A stretch of DNA of 64,000 bases from Acidimicrobiaceae bacterium (GTDB lineage Bacteria > Actinomycetota > Acidimicrobiia > Acidimicrobiales > UBA8190), in the NCBI GenBank assembly GCA_003151475.1, contig PLXQ01000066.1, positions 933 through 64,932 of the forward strand. Direction: 5' to 3'. The notes under the pieces were generated by a model, which worked only from the letters and a program-made list of their open reading frames with translations, was not told where the DNA came from and did no database searches. The translations under genes and the position numbers were made by a program. Shown here in pieces: positions 35,025 to 43,480 of the stretch; the first letter of the stretch is position 1; each line of letters starts with the position of its first letter.

Positions 35025-35225
35025 ATGCCGACCTCACTCCCAGACGACGTAAAACACCTCTCGTGGGCCGCCGAGCAATTGGGGATCGGCACCTCGACTG
35101 CCTATCGGCTGGTCGCTGTCGGCAAGATACTTGGGGCTTTCCGGATCGGGACTCAGTGGCGGGTCTCCGTCCCGCGCTTCCTCGCCGAGGTCCATGGAGC
35201 GGTGGCGGACAGCGAATCCCGTTGA
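35025..35225 (+). CDS. Excisionase-like helix-turn-helix protein
   Basis: A 66-residue protein from ATG 35025. It has the MerR/Xis-type HTH_17 layout: HLSWAAEQLGIGTSTAYRLV followed by AVGKILGAFRIGTQWRVSVPRFLAEV, that is a helix pair then a wing ending in W-R-V and a closing helix. Such proteins are directionality factors encoded beside tyrosine integrases. Unusually it is convergent with the integrase gene, whose stop is 15 bp away, and does not lie upstream of it. Its function in excision is inferred from position. Confidence 0.78.
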   Translation: MPTSLPDDVKHLSWAAEQLGIGTSTAYRLVAVGKILGAFRIGTQWRVSVPRFLAEVHGAVADSESR

Positions 35226-35239
35226 CCGACGAAGGCGAG

Positions 35240-36406
35240 TCAACTCTGTAAGGGCTTCTTCGGCAACGCCAGAGCGCGACCGAGAGCGGCGGCGGCCTCG
35301 TGGTCTCGTTCGGGGAGGACGTGGCAATACACCCTCAGAGTCACGGCGGTGTCAGCGTGGCCCAAGCGCCCCGCCACTGTTCGCACGTCGTGGCCGCCGG
35401 CGATCAACTGGGTAGCCGAGAAGTGACGGAGGGCATGGAGATGCGTATCCACCCCGGCAGCCTTGGCCACGCGAGGCACGAACTTCGACACGACATCCGG
35501 CCTGACCGGCTCGGAACCCACGGGCGACCTCGAGAAGATGAAGGCATCCGGTGGGACTTTGAGACCGAGGTCTGCTGCCAGCTTGTCGACTTGGGCTCTG
35601 TGACTGCGCAGGACCTCGACAGCCACCTCGTCGATTCCGACACGCCGGACCTGGTGGGTCTTTGTCGGCTTCTCTCCCCAGCCGCCACCTTTCGTTTCGT
35701 AGACGCTACGTCCGATGGCTAGGACGCCTGCCTGCCAGTCCAGATCGCTCCAGCGCAGAGCGCACAGCTCGCCTCGACGTGCCCCGGTGAGCGCCCCGAT
35801 AAAGAGCAACGCCGCGAGCATCGGCTCGACCTTCTCGGCTTCGGTGATGAGTGCTTGCACCTGAGCGACGTCAGGAGCTTTGATCTGCCCTGCGTGAACT
35901 GGCGGAGGGCTCGCCTTCCGGGCGACGTTGTCACCCACCATGTTCCACCGTTCGCCTTGAGCCAGCATGGCGCTGATGAAGGTATGGAGACGCCGCACGG
36001 TCAGCGGTTTGTTCCCCCGAGCAGTGAGCTTGGAATAGAGACCGTCAAGCTGTAAAGCCGTGAGCTTCGAGAGACGCACCTTTTCGAGTTCAGGTCGCAC
36101 GACAGCGTTGGCGAGCTGGTGGTACTTCCGCAGCGTGGTGGGGGAGTGGCCGATCGATTCGCAGTGGTTCAGCCAGAGGTCGAGGAGTGTCCCCACCGTC
36201 TCCTTCCCCGCGCTGATCTTTCCAGCCCCTACTTCGGAGACGAGCTTGGCCAGCTCACGATCCGCCAGTCGCGCTCCGGCCCCGGGCTAGCGCTCGGGGG
36301 CATGCACCATCTTGCTGATCTGGATCGGTGTGCCGTTTGCTCGCCGGCCCGCGTAGACGCGCAATCTCCAGACGCCGGGGGCGATTTCGGTCTTGGAGCC
36401 CGTCAC
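35240..36406 (-). pseudogene. int: Tyrosine-recombinase integrase with an amber codon at position 40
   Basis: The reading frame from GTG 36406 gives the AP2-like arm-binding start of phage-type integrases (APGVWRLRVYAGRRANGTPIQ, then SKMVHAPER), stops at TAG (36289-36287, codon 40), and continues in the same frame with PGAGARLADRELAKLVSEV and the whole core (388 codons in all). The catalytic domain is intact: Arg in TGARRGELCALRW, HALRH, LGHAD, and Tyr in RVYCHVLPE. An internal GTG at 36196 could still produce 318 residues without the arm domain. The gene begins 35 bp from the right attachment site. It may be inactive, reinitiated or suppressed. Confidence 0.82.
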
Positions 36407-36440
36407 GCCGCAGATTGTAGTCAAAGTCCCTGGTCAGAGA

Positions 36441-36496
36441 GCGGAGGGAGGGGGATTCGAACCCCCGGGCCTTGTGGGCCAAGGCTTTTCAAGAGC
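36441..36496 (-). repeat. Right attachment site within tRNA-Ser
   Basis: This 56-bp segment is identical to 18952-19007. It covers the tRNA from nucleotide 30 to its end plus one base. The integrase gene starts 35 bp away on the island side. The 5' part of the tRNA (36497-36525) occurs only here. Confidence 0.92.
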
Positions 36497-36525
36497 CTCG
36501 CATTCGTCCGCTCTGCCATCCCTCC
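36442..36525 (-). tRNA. tRNA-Ser (anticodon UGA)
   Basis: The 84-nt minus-strand sequence folds as a class II tRNA: acceptor GGAGGGA/TCCCTCC, an anticodon stem AGGCT/AGCCT around loop CTTGAAA (anticodon TGA), a long variable arm (TGGCCCACAAGGCCC), a T-arm GGGGG-TTCGAAT-CCCCC, and discriminator G. CCA is not encoded. It reads UCA and other UCN serine codons. The gene is intact because the island restores its 3' part. Confidence 0.96.
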
Positions 36526-36579
36526 GAACGGGTCCAGGGTAGTGCGGGCGGTCGCGCCCGGAATACTGACCCTGATGGA

Positions 36580-37554
36580 TCAGCCGGCGGCTATCTGGGT
36601 CCGCAAGGAGGTGATCCAGGCATCGGCTTCACGCCAGGCCATGCCTGCCTGCTCACGGGCGGCCGGGCCGTGCTCTCCGGCGGCGGGGTAGGAGCCGAGG
36701 AATTTCACGGCGGCGATCTCGGCATGGAGAACCCGCAAGCAGTCGGCCACGACTTCGTGGGCCAGGTGCCCCGAGAGATCGATCAGAAAGCAGTAGTCAC
36801 CGAGACCCCGTTTCGTCGGCCGGGACTCGAGTTTGGTCAGGTTGATACTTCGGGCCGCGAACTCGCTGAGAATGGCGTGAAGGCTCCCAGGACGGTCCTC
36901 TCGCTGGAAGCACACGATGCTCGTCTTGTCGTGACCCGTCGGGGCGGGAATGCCGCTCGGCGCCAGGGCCACGAAGCGCGTCTGGTTGTCCGGATGGTCC
37001 TCCACCGCTGATGCCAGGATGTCGAGGCCATAGAGCTCGGCGGCGAGCCGGGGAGCCAGGGCAGCTGTGTCGAGCCGACGTTCCTCGCCCACGATCCGAG
37101 CCGCCTCGGCCGTCGAGTTTGTCGGCACCACCTCGGCATCGGCGAGTTGCTCGGCCAGGAACCGGCGGCACTGCCCGCTGGCGTGGGGAAACGACAGCAC
37201 CCGCGTGATGGAGGCCAGTTCCGATCCGGCCGGCGCCATCAGTTGCATATGCACGTCCAGGACGACCTCGCGCTGAATGAGGAGCTCGACGTCGAAGACC
37301 AGGCTGTCCACGATGGCGTTCACGGTGCCCTCGATGGAGTTCTCGATGGGCACGAAGGCGAGGTCTGCCGATCCCGTCTGCACGGCATCGAGCACCTCGG
37401 CCAGGCCTCCCAACGGAAGCACTTCTCTCGATGCGTAGTCGTTCTGGGTAAACAGCGCCTCCTCGGTGAAGGTGCCCGCGGGTCCCAGGAAGGCGATCGT
37501 GCCCAGATGGCCTCTCGGCCTGCGACTGTTCTCCGGGGTCGCAGGCGTCTCCAT
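36580..37554 (-). CDS. pheA: Prephenate dehydratase
   Basis: A 324-residue enzyme converting prephenate to phenylpyruvate for phenylalanine synthesis. The catalytic domain opens with IAFLGPAGTFTEEAL, has FVPIENSIEGTVNAIVDSL, and the T-R-F motif in DNQTRFVAL. The ACT regulatory domain follows (about 205-285) with PGSLHAILSEFA and the Phe-binding ESRPTK. It is the stand-alone actinobacterial form without chorismate mutase. It lies 55 bp upstream of tRNA-Ser on the same strand. The start at 37554 is only 23 bp from the divergent larB start, so the true start could be a little further in. Confidence 0.95.
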   Translation of the reverse strand: METPATPENSRRPRGHLGTIAFLGPAGTFTEEALFTQNDYASREVLPLGGLAEVLDAVQTGSADLAFVPIENSIEGTVNAIVDSLVFDVELLIQREVVLDVHMQLMAPAGSELASITRVLSFPHASGQCRRFLAEQLADAEVVPTNSTAEAARIVGEERRLDTAALAPRLAAELYGLDILASAVEDHPDNQTRFVALAPSGIPAPTGHDKTSIVCFQREDRPGSLHAILSEFAARSINLTKLESRPTKRGLGDYCFLIDLSGHLAHEVVADCLRVLHAEIAAVKFLGSYPAAGEHGPAAREQAGMAWREADAWITSLRTQIAAG

Positions 37555-37577
37555 GTCCGGGCAGGATAGTGGCGACC

Positions 37578-38327
37578 ATGGACGAGCCCGCCTTACGCCA
37601 ACTCCTTGACGACGTCCGTGCCAGCGTCGTCACCCCAGACGAGGCGGCGGCGCGGCTGCGGCGTCTCCCCTTTGCCGATTTGGGCTTCGCCCGGGTCGAC
37701 CACCATCGGCGGCTCCGTCAGCGGGTGGGGGAGGCGGTCTACGCCCCGGGCAAGAGCCCGGAGCAGTGTGCCCTCATCGTCTCCGAGCTGTTGTCGGAAC
37801 CGGCCGGTGGCCCGGTCATCTTGACCCGGGCCGAACCGGCCCAGGTGGCGGCCTCCACCGAGGCGTCGCCCGAGGGAGAGGTGACGGCCACGGGATCGCT
37901 CTCCACCGTCGTCTGGCGGCCCACACCGTTGCGTCCGGGACGGGTGGTCGTGGTCACGGCGGGGACAGCCGATCTTCCGGTGGCCGATGAGTGCGTGGCC
38001 GTCCTGCGCGCCTACGGCCTGCACCCGACTCTGCTGGCCGACTGCGGAGTGGCGGGGGTCCACCGGTTGCTCGCTTCGGTCGACGAGTTGGCCGACGCCG
38101 ATGCCGTCGTCGTCGTGGCCGGTATGGAGGGAGCACTGGCCAGCCTCGTCGGGGGTATCACTGGGGCCCCGGTCGTCGCCATTCCTGTCTCCACCGGATA
38201 CGGTGCCGCCCTCGAGGGGGTCACCGCCCTGCTCGCTATGCATGCCTCGTGCGCCGCTGGCCTCACGGTGGTCGGTATCGACAACGGGTTCGGTGCCGCC
38301 TGCGCCGTGGCTCGGATCCTGCCGTGA
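37578..38327 (+). CDS. larB: LarB, nickel-pincer cofactor biosynthesis carboxylase/hydrolase
   Basis: A 249-residue protein. LarB carboxylates nicotinic acid adenine dinucleotide and splits it to pyridinium-3,5-biscarboxylate mononucleotide, the first step to the nickel-pincer nucleotide of lactate racemase-type enzymes. Seen here: FADLGFARVDHHR, GKSPEQCALIV, VVTAGTADLPVADE, DCGVAGVHRLL and the AIR-carboxylase-like GMEGALASLVGG. I prefer ATG 37578; GTG 37569 is alternative. The stop overlaps the larC start (GTGA). larE and a lactate racemase gene are not in this window. Confidence 0.93.
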   Translation: MDEPALRQLLDDVRASVVTPDEAAARLRRLPFADLGFARVDHHRRLRQRVGEAVYAPGKSPEQCALIVSELLSEPAGGPVILTRAEPAQVAASTEASPEGEVTATGSLSTVVWRPTPLRPGRVVVVTAGTADLPVADECVAVLRAYGLHPTLLADCGVAGVHRLLASVDELADADAVVVVAGMEGALASLVGGITGAPVVAIPVSTGYGAALEGVTALLAMHASCAAGLTVVGIDNGFGAACAVARILP

Positions 38328-39652
38328 CCACCGCCAGTCTGCGGTCCCCGTCAGCCTCACCGGGCGCGTGGAGCACTCCCGGCGACCGGTCGTCGTCGCC
38401 GACGATCGCCTGGTTCCATTGCTTCGCCGGCATTGCCGGCGACATGGCCCTCGGTTCTCTCCTCGATGCGGGCGCCGATCTGGCCGAAGTACTGAGCCTC
38501 CTGGAACGACTTCCCTTTCGGGGCTGGGGGCTCACTGTCGAGCCCGTACTCCGGGCCGGTATCGCGGCCACCCGTGCGGTGGTGGACGTCACCGATGACG
38601 TCATCGTCCGCACCCACGCCCACATCGTCGGGCTGGTGGAAGAAGCGCGCCTTCCTCCGCGCGTGGCGCGTCGCGCCCTCGACACTTTCGCCGCCCTGGC
38701 CGATGTCGAAGGCCGTCTCCACCGTCGCTCGCCCGCCCAGGTCCACTTCCACGAGGTCGGTTCGCACGACACGATCGTCGACGTGGTCGGCACGGCGGCC
38801 GCCCTCGAGGTTCTCGGCGTCGATCGGGTCACCGCGTCGTCCGTCGCCACCGGGACGGGGACCATTCGCACCTCTCACGGATTTCTCCCCAACCCCTCGC
38901 CCGCCGTCGTCCGTCTCCTGGAGGGCGTGCCGACCTGGGGCCGCGACGTCGCCGTCGAGCTCACCACTCCGACGGGGGCCGCTCTCCTCGCCGCCATGGC
39001 CACAGACTTCGGGCCCCTGCCGCCCATGCGGATCACGGCGTCGGGCTTCGGTGCCGGGAGCAACGAACTCGACGGCCTGCCCAACTGCACCCAGGTCGTG
39101 GTGGGGGAATCGGTCGCTCTCTCGGAGCCCGGTCAACCGGTGGTCGTTCTCGAAGCGAATCTCGACGACGCCACCGGCGAAACCCTGGCCTACGCCGTGC
39201 AGGTCCTCCTCGACGCCGGTGCCCTCGACGCCTGGATCACCCCCGTCATCATGAAGAAGGGCCGTCCCGGCCATACGATCAGCGCCCTCGTCGATCCGGC
39301 CCTGGTCGCGTCGGTGCGCCACGCGCTGCGGACCGAGACCGGAAGCCTCGGGGTCCGAGCCACCACCCAGGAGCGGTGGCCGGCAACGAGGGCCATGGAC
39401 GAGGTGGAAGTGGAGGGAGTGGTTGTCCGGGTGAAAGTCAGCCCCGGAAGGGTGAAGGTCGAGCATGACGACGCGGCGCGGCTGGCCACCCGCACCGGGC
39501 TCCCTCTGCGCGAGGTCGCCGCCCGGGCCGAAGCGGCGTGGCGCCGAGGCCGTGACGCAGCCGATCCCGACAGCGCCGCCCGAAGCCCCGGAGCCGGTGG
39601 CGACGCCGGTGATCCGCCACACGAACCACCCGACGGCCCCACGCCGGCATAA
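38324..39652 (+). CDS. larC: LarC, nickel insertion protein for the nickel-pincer cofactor
   Basis: A 442-residue protein with GTG start at 38324, coupled to larB through a 4-bp overlap. Typical LarC blocks are FHCFAGIAGDMALGSLLDAG, VHFHEVGSHDTIVDVVGTAAAL, GTIRTSHGFLPNPSPAV, ELTTPTGAALL and VLEANLDDATGE, with KKGRPGHTI after. LarC is CTP-dependent and inserts nickel. It is encoded as one continuous frame, without the larC1/larC2 frameshift found in Lactobacillus. The last 45 residues are a Pro/Ala-rich tail beyond the family core. Confidence 0.93.
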   Translation: MTTASLRSPSASPGAWSTPGDRSSSPTIAWFHCFAGIAGDMALGSLLDAGADLAEVLSLLERLPFRGWGLTVEPVLRAGIAATRAVVDVTDDVIVRTHAHIVGLVEEARLPPRVARRALDTFAALADVEGRLHRRSPAQVHFHEVGSHDTIVDVVGTAAALEVLGVDRVTASSVATGTGTIRTSHGFLPNPSPAVVRLLEGVPTWGRDVAVELTTPTGAALLAAMATDFGPLPPMRITASGFGAGSNELDGLPNCTQVVVGESVALSEPGQPVVVLEANLDDATGETLAYAVQVLLDAGALDAWITPVIMKKGRPGHTISALVDPALVASVRHALRTETGSLGVRATTQERWPATRAMDEVEVEGVVVRVKVSPGRVKVEHDDAARLATRTGLPLREVAARAEAAWRRGRDAADPDSAARSPGAGGDAGDPPHEPPDGPTPA

Positions 39653-39718
39653 CGCCCGGTCCCTTTCCCGAAGAGGCGCCCCTCGGTAGCGCCGGGATGA
39701 CCGGTACCGTGGGCGGCA

Positions 39719-40117
39719 ATGCCAGCGCCACCAGATCGAGCGGAGCCGCCCGCCAATCCCGACGACTGGACCGACGAGCAGTGGTTGGCGTGGCTCGAGG
39801 CGACCGAACCCGACGACCCCGACCCCGATCCCGGACCCCGCATGGCGGCGTGGCGCAGCCACCCGGTGGGCGGGGCCATGGGTGCCGCCATGCTGGGTCT
39901 GCGCGACGCCATCTACGGACGACCGGACAACGAGGTGGCCATCGTCCAGGAGGCGGGAGGCGACCCGCCCAACGACGACCTCCACGACATTCGTCTCGAC
40001 CCCGACCACCCCGAACGCTCCGAGGTGGTCGTCCGTTCGCGGCCACCGGCGCCTCCGGCGTCGGGGCCGTCGAGACCGGGATCCGCGACATCGGGACCCG
40101 ACGTACCCGGAGCCTGA
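39719..40117 (+). CDS. Acidic conserved hypothetical protein
   Basis: A 132-residue protein, strongly acidic and Pro-rich at both ends. The central part (MAAWRSHPVGGAMGAAMLG, LRDAIYGRPDNEVAIVQEA) looks folded, and PDHPERSEVVVR follows. Similar short proteins are encoded in many actinobacteria without known function. It begins 66 bp after larC on the same strand. Confidence 0.6.
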   Translation: MPAPPDRAEPPANPDDWTDEQWLAWLEATEPDDPDPDPGPRMAAWRSHPVGGAMGAAMLGLRDAIYGRPDNEVAIVQEAGGDPPNDDLHDIRLDPDHPERSEVVVRSRPPAPPASGPSRPGSATSGPDVPGA

Positions 40118-40142
40118 CGATGGTGGCGTACCGACTGGTCGC

Positions 40143-41252
40143 CTAGTTGGCCGTGGCCGCCTCGATCACGAGACCGGCCGCCACCAGTGTCTCCTCCGCG
40201 TTCATGGGTGCCACCAGCTGCAGGCTCGCCGGCAGGTGTCCTTCGGTCGGCACCGGCAGGGACAGCGCGGGGACGCCGGCCAGATTGACGGGCAAGGTGC
40301 AGCGCGCCACCAGCAGGTCATTGGCGTGATCGATCATGGGGGGAAAGATGCTCAGTGTCGGTGTCGCCACCAGGTCGACCCGCTTCATCACGGCGCCGAG
40401 CCGACTGTTCCACAGCGCCTGCGCCGTGCGGGCGGCCGACAGCGAGACCTGATCCGACGAATCGCGACCGAGGTGCAGGCGGTCGAGGACGTCGCGGCCG
40501 ATGCCATCGGGCCGGGTCTCGGCCAACAGCCGGTTGCAGTTCCAGGCCTCGGCCACGAGCAGGAGGCCGGCCGTGGTCGCCACCGACTCCCATTCCGGCA
40601 TGTCGATATCGACGATCTCCCATCCGGTGGCGGCCAGGGCCCGGTCGATGGCGGCGTCGATCTTGGGATCGGCCTCCAACCGCAGCCGGCCCACCCGCCA
40701 CGGGGCCGCCTCCGCCGCTGCGAATCCCGGTTCGAGAAGGGCCATGCCCAACTCGACCCCTTTGACATCGCGGGCCATGGGTCCGACGGTGTCGAAGCTC
40801 GGTGATAGGGGCCATACCCCTTCGAGGGGGATCCGTCCCCAGGTCGTTTTCAGTCCCGTCGTCCCGCAGCAGGCCGAAGGGATCCGCACCGAACCCCCGG
40901 TGTCGCTGCCGTAGGCGACGTCCGCTTCGCCGGTGGCCACGGCCACAGCCGAACCGCTGGACGACCCTCCCGGTACGCGGGTGGCGTCCAGAGGATTGAC
41001 CGGCGTTCCGAACCACGGGTTCACACCGGTCACGCCGAAGGCCAACTCGTGGAGGTTCGTCCGGCCCACGATGCGAGCCCCGGCGGCCCGCGCTCCCGCC
41101 AGACAGAGGGCGTCGACCGGGGCCGGAGGAGCGGTCTCGGCCACGGCCCGGCAACCGGCCGTCGTCGGGACGCCTTCCATGTCGATCAGGTCCTTGACGG
41201 CGAGCCGAACGCCCGGTCCCGAGGTATCGAATCGCGTGATGAATGTGGACAT
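40143..41252 (-). CDS. Amidase-signature family hydrolase
   Basis: A 369-residue protein with the Ser-cisSer-Lys triad: Lys20 (LAVKDLIDMEG), the cis-Ser in GGSSSGSAVAVA, and the nucleophile in GSDTGGSVRIPS. It is shorter than most amidases (about 450-500), mainly because of a short N-terminus and middle region. It belongs with AtzF/indoleacetamide-like amidases by pattern. The substrate is unknown, and GatA is unlikely as no gatB or gatC is nearby. The GNAT gene lies 47 bp upstream on the same strand. Confidence 0.9.
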   Translation of the reverse strand: MSTFITRFDTSGPGVRLAVKDLIDMEGVPTTAGCRAVAETAPPAPVDALCLAGARAAGARIVGRTNLHELAFGVTGVNPWFGTPVNPLDATRVPGGSSSGSAVAVATGEADVAYGSDTGGSVRIPSACCGTTGLKTTWGRIPLEGVWPLSPSFDTVGPMARDVKGVELGMALLEPGFAAAEAAPWRVGRLRLEADPKIDAAIDRALAATGWEIVDIDMPEWESVATTAGLLLVAEAWNCNRLLAETRPDGIGRDVLDRLHLGRDSSDQVSLSAARTAQALWNSRLGAVMKRVDLVATPTLSIFPPMIDHANDLLVARCTLPVNLAGVPALSLPVPTEGHLPASLQLVAPMNAEETLVAAGLVIEAATAN

Positions 41253-41299
41253 TGGGTCCGACCTTACCCAGAACCGCTATTTTCCATGCCGGGAAGCGG

Positions 41300-41785
41300 T
41301 CAGCGCTCCGCCAGGGGGTGGTTCCACCGGTAGACGTTCGTGGCGCGCTGCTCGAAACCCAGCCGGACGTACAGCCGATTGGCCGCCTCACGCGAGGGCC
41401 GGGATGTCAGGTCCACGGTGAGGGCACCGGCGGCGCCGGCCCGGTCGAGAGCTTCATGGACGAGGGCGGCGCCGATCCCCTGGCCGCGGATCGACGTGTC
41501 CACGACCACGTCCTCGATCCACGCCCGCGGGCCGGTGGGGGCCCGGAAGAGAACGAGGGTGAGCGACCCCACGATGGTCCCGGCATCGTCGCGCGCCACC
41601 AGCAGCACCGTCGCCGGAGAAGTGGCGATCTCGCCGATGTCAGCCATGGTCGGCGCCGGGGCCGATGACGACAATTGGGGGATCAACCGGCACAAAGCGT
41701 CGATGACGTCCGGGTCGACCGATGTGACCTCTGTCACCTCGATGCCGTCATTCCTGGGAGCGTCGGATTGCCGGGGTCCGGTCAC
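41300..41785 (-). CDS. GNAT-family N-acetyltransferase
   Basis: A 161-residue protein. The acetyl-CoA motif A is WIEDVVVDTSIRGQGIGAALVHEAL (residues about 85-110, shown in part), followed by LTVDLTSRPSREAANRLYVRLGFEQR, the motif B pattern of GNAT proteins. It is full length for the family. The acceptor substrate is unknown. It probably shares a transcript with the amidase gene 47 bp downstream. Confidence 0.9.
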   Translation of the reverse strand: MTGPRQSDAPRNDGIEVTEVTSVDPDVIDALCRLIPQLSSSAPAPTMADIGEIATSPATVLLVARDDAGTIVGSLTLVLFRAPTGPRAWIEDVVVDTSIRGQGIGAALVHEALDRAGAAGALTVDLTSRPSREAANRLYVRLGFEQRATNVYRWNHPLAER

Positions 41786-41880
41786 GAAACCGGCAGTGTA
41801 GAGCCATGCCGACTCCGGCCCGCAGTCGGGCTACCGTCCAGGGAGCCCGGCTCTCTGCGCCGGGAAGGAGGGGCGCCCCA

Positions 41881-43476
41881 GTGGTCGACGGAGACGCAGG
41901 ACAACAGCAGCGGGCACCACGGGAAGTCGGTCGCCCGAACATTCTTCTCGTCGTCTCCGACCAGGAGCGCCAGCGGGGTTGGCTGCCACCATCGGTCAGC
42001 TTGCCCTGGCGCGACCGCCTCATTTCCGAGGGGCTCGAGTTCACCCGCTACTACACCCACTCGTCTCCTTGTTCGCCGAGCCGGGCCAGTCTCCTCACCG
42101 GCCGCTACCTCCCGGGTCACGGGGTCACCGACAACGTGATCATGCCGGAGCACGCCGAGCTCGACCCGTCGGTGCCGACCGTCGGTTCCCTGCTCCGCGC
42201 CGGCGGTTACCGCTCCTCCTATATCGGTAAATGGCATCTGTCGCAGTCCGAGCACCCCGACATGGAGGCCTACGGCTACTCCGACTGGGACGGAAACGAT
42301 CGACACTTCATGGGATGGGCCGGGACAGGTGTCCACTTCGATCCCGTCATCGCCTCCAATGCCGCCCACTGGCTACGGACCAACGCCGCGACCCCGACGG
42401 CAGCGGGCGCCTCGGCCCCCGCACCGTGGTTCTTGACCGTTGCCCTCGTGAATCCGCATGACGTCATGTGGTTCCCGGTCGACCAACCCGGCTACCGCGA
42501 GCGTCATCCCGATGAGGTGGCCGGCATTCGCCGCATCCTCGAGAGCGCGGCCTGGAAGGAAGACGACGCCCTTCCCATCTACGGAGACTCCTACGACGAG
42601 GTGTTCGAGGAGCTCCCGGCCAACTTCTCCGACGACCTCCACGCCAAGCCCGAGGCCCACCGGCAGTGGCGTTGGGATCAGCAGCACGGCCTGTGGGGAT
42701 ACATCGACCCGTCGGACAAGAAGGCGTGGTTGCGTCACCTCGACTACTACGTGGAGCTCCACCGCCTGGCCGACCGGAGCCTCGGGACCGTGCTCCAGGC
42801 GTTGCAAGACAGTGGCGCCTGGGACGACACCGTCGTCATCTTCACCTCCGACCACGGCGACATGTGCGGATCACACGGCCTGCGGTCCAAGGGCCCGTTC
42901 GTCTACGACGAGATCATGCGGGTTCCTCTCTATGTCCGGGCGCCTGGAATCACCGGTCCGCACACCGCCACCGATGCCCTGGCCACCCACGTCGATCTGG
43001 CCGCCACCGTCTGCTCCCTGGCCGGAATCGACCCGGCGCTGGCGACGGGCACCGACGGTCCCACCCTCCAGGGTCTCGACCTGTCGCCCGTCCTGGCCGA
43101 TCCGGCGGCGTCGGTGCGTGACCACGTTCTCTTCGCCCAGGACTCGGCCCAGACCCAGAACCTGAACAACGTCCGTTACGCGTTGCGCGGCTTCTTCGAC
43201 GGCACGACCAAGTACGCCCGCTACTACGGGGTGGGCGGCGGGAAGCCGTCCACCGGTCTGTGGGGAAAGGATCCCGGCCGCAAGCTCTTCGATGTGGACT
43301 GCGCCTTCGACGACCAGGACCACGAGTGGTACGACCACGACTCGGACCCCCTCGAGCTCGTCAACATGGCCAACGACAGATCGCGACGCAATGAACTGCG
43401 AGACGTCTTCGCCCGCATGCGTGCCTATGAGAACGAGGAGTTGGTCGCCATGCGACCGTCGAACGGATCGCCGTAA
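41881..43476 (+). CDS. Formylglycine-dependent sulfatase (arylsulfatase-like)
   Basis: A 531-residue enzyme from GTG 41881, chosen because AAGGAGG stands 9 bp upstream; the frame is open from 41806. NILLVVSDQERQ gives the first metal ligands, and SPCSPSRASLLTGR has the C-x-P-S-R site whose Cys is converted to formylglycine. IGKWHLSQSEHP, VIFTSDHGDMCGSHGL and KGPFVYDEIMRVPL are further family blocks. There is no signal peptide, so it is probably cytoplasmic. Substrate unknown; choline-sulfatase or phosphonate-type hydrolases have similar blocks. No formylglycine-generating enzyme gene is in the window. Confidence 0.9.
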   Translation: MVDGDAGQQQRAPREVGRPNILLVVSDQERQRGWLPPSVSLPWRDRLISEGLEFTRYYTHSSPCSPSRASLLTGRYLPGHGVTDNVIMPEHAELDPSVPTVGSLLRAGGYRSSYIGKWHLSQSEHPDMEAYGYSDWDGNDRHFMGWAGTGVHFDPVIASNAAHWLRTNAATPTAAGASAPAPWFLTVALVNPHDVMWFPVDQPGYRERHPDEVAGIRRILESAAWKEDDALPIYGDSYDEVFEELPANFSDDLHAKPEAHRQWRWDQQHGLWGYIDPSDKKAWLRHLDYYVELHRLADRSLGTVLQALQDSGAWDDTVVIFTSDHGDMCGSHGLRSKGPFVYDEIMRVPLYVRAPGITGPHTATDALATHVDLAATVCSLAGIDPALATGTDGPTLQGLDLSPVLADPAASVRDHVLFAQDSAQTQNLNNVRYALRGFFDGTTKYARYYGVGGGKPSTGLWGKDPGRKLFDVDCAFDDQDHEWYDHDSDPLELVNMANDRSRRNELRDVFARMRAYENEELVAMRPSNGSP

Positions 43477-43480
43477 AGCC

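Larger units (their letters stand above)
18952..36496. mobile_element. 17.5-kb genomic island integrated in tRNA-Ser(UGA)
   Basis: A perfect 56-bp direct repeat at 18952-19007 and 36441-36496 bounds the region. The right copy is the 3' part of an intact tRNA-Ser gene and the left copy is a displaced tRNA 3' end. A tyrosine-recombinase gene starts 35 bp from the right copy, reading inward, with a small excisionase-like gene beside it. This is the standard layout of an integrated element. Cargo: efflux, CstB/CstR/SQR-type sulfur genes, methyltransferases, Nudix, nitrobindin and regulators, with several decayed genes. No conjugation or phage structural genes are visible, so it is probably a mobilisable or defunct island. 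Confidence 0.9.

Noticed and set aside
36793-36805. GTAGTCACCGAGA in pheA identical to 19142-19154
   Set aside because: It lies in conserved pheA coding sequence outside the island; a 13-bp match is probably chance, so it is not counted as an arm site.
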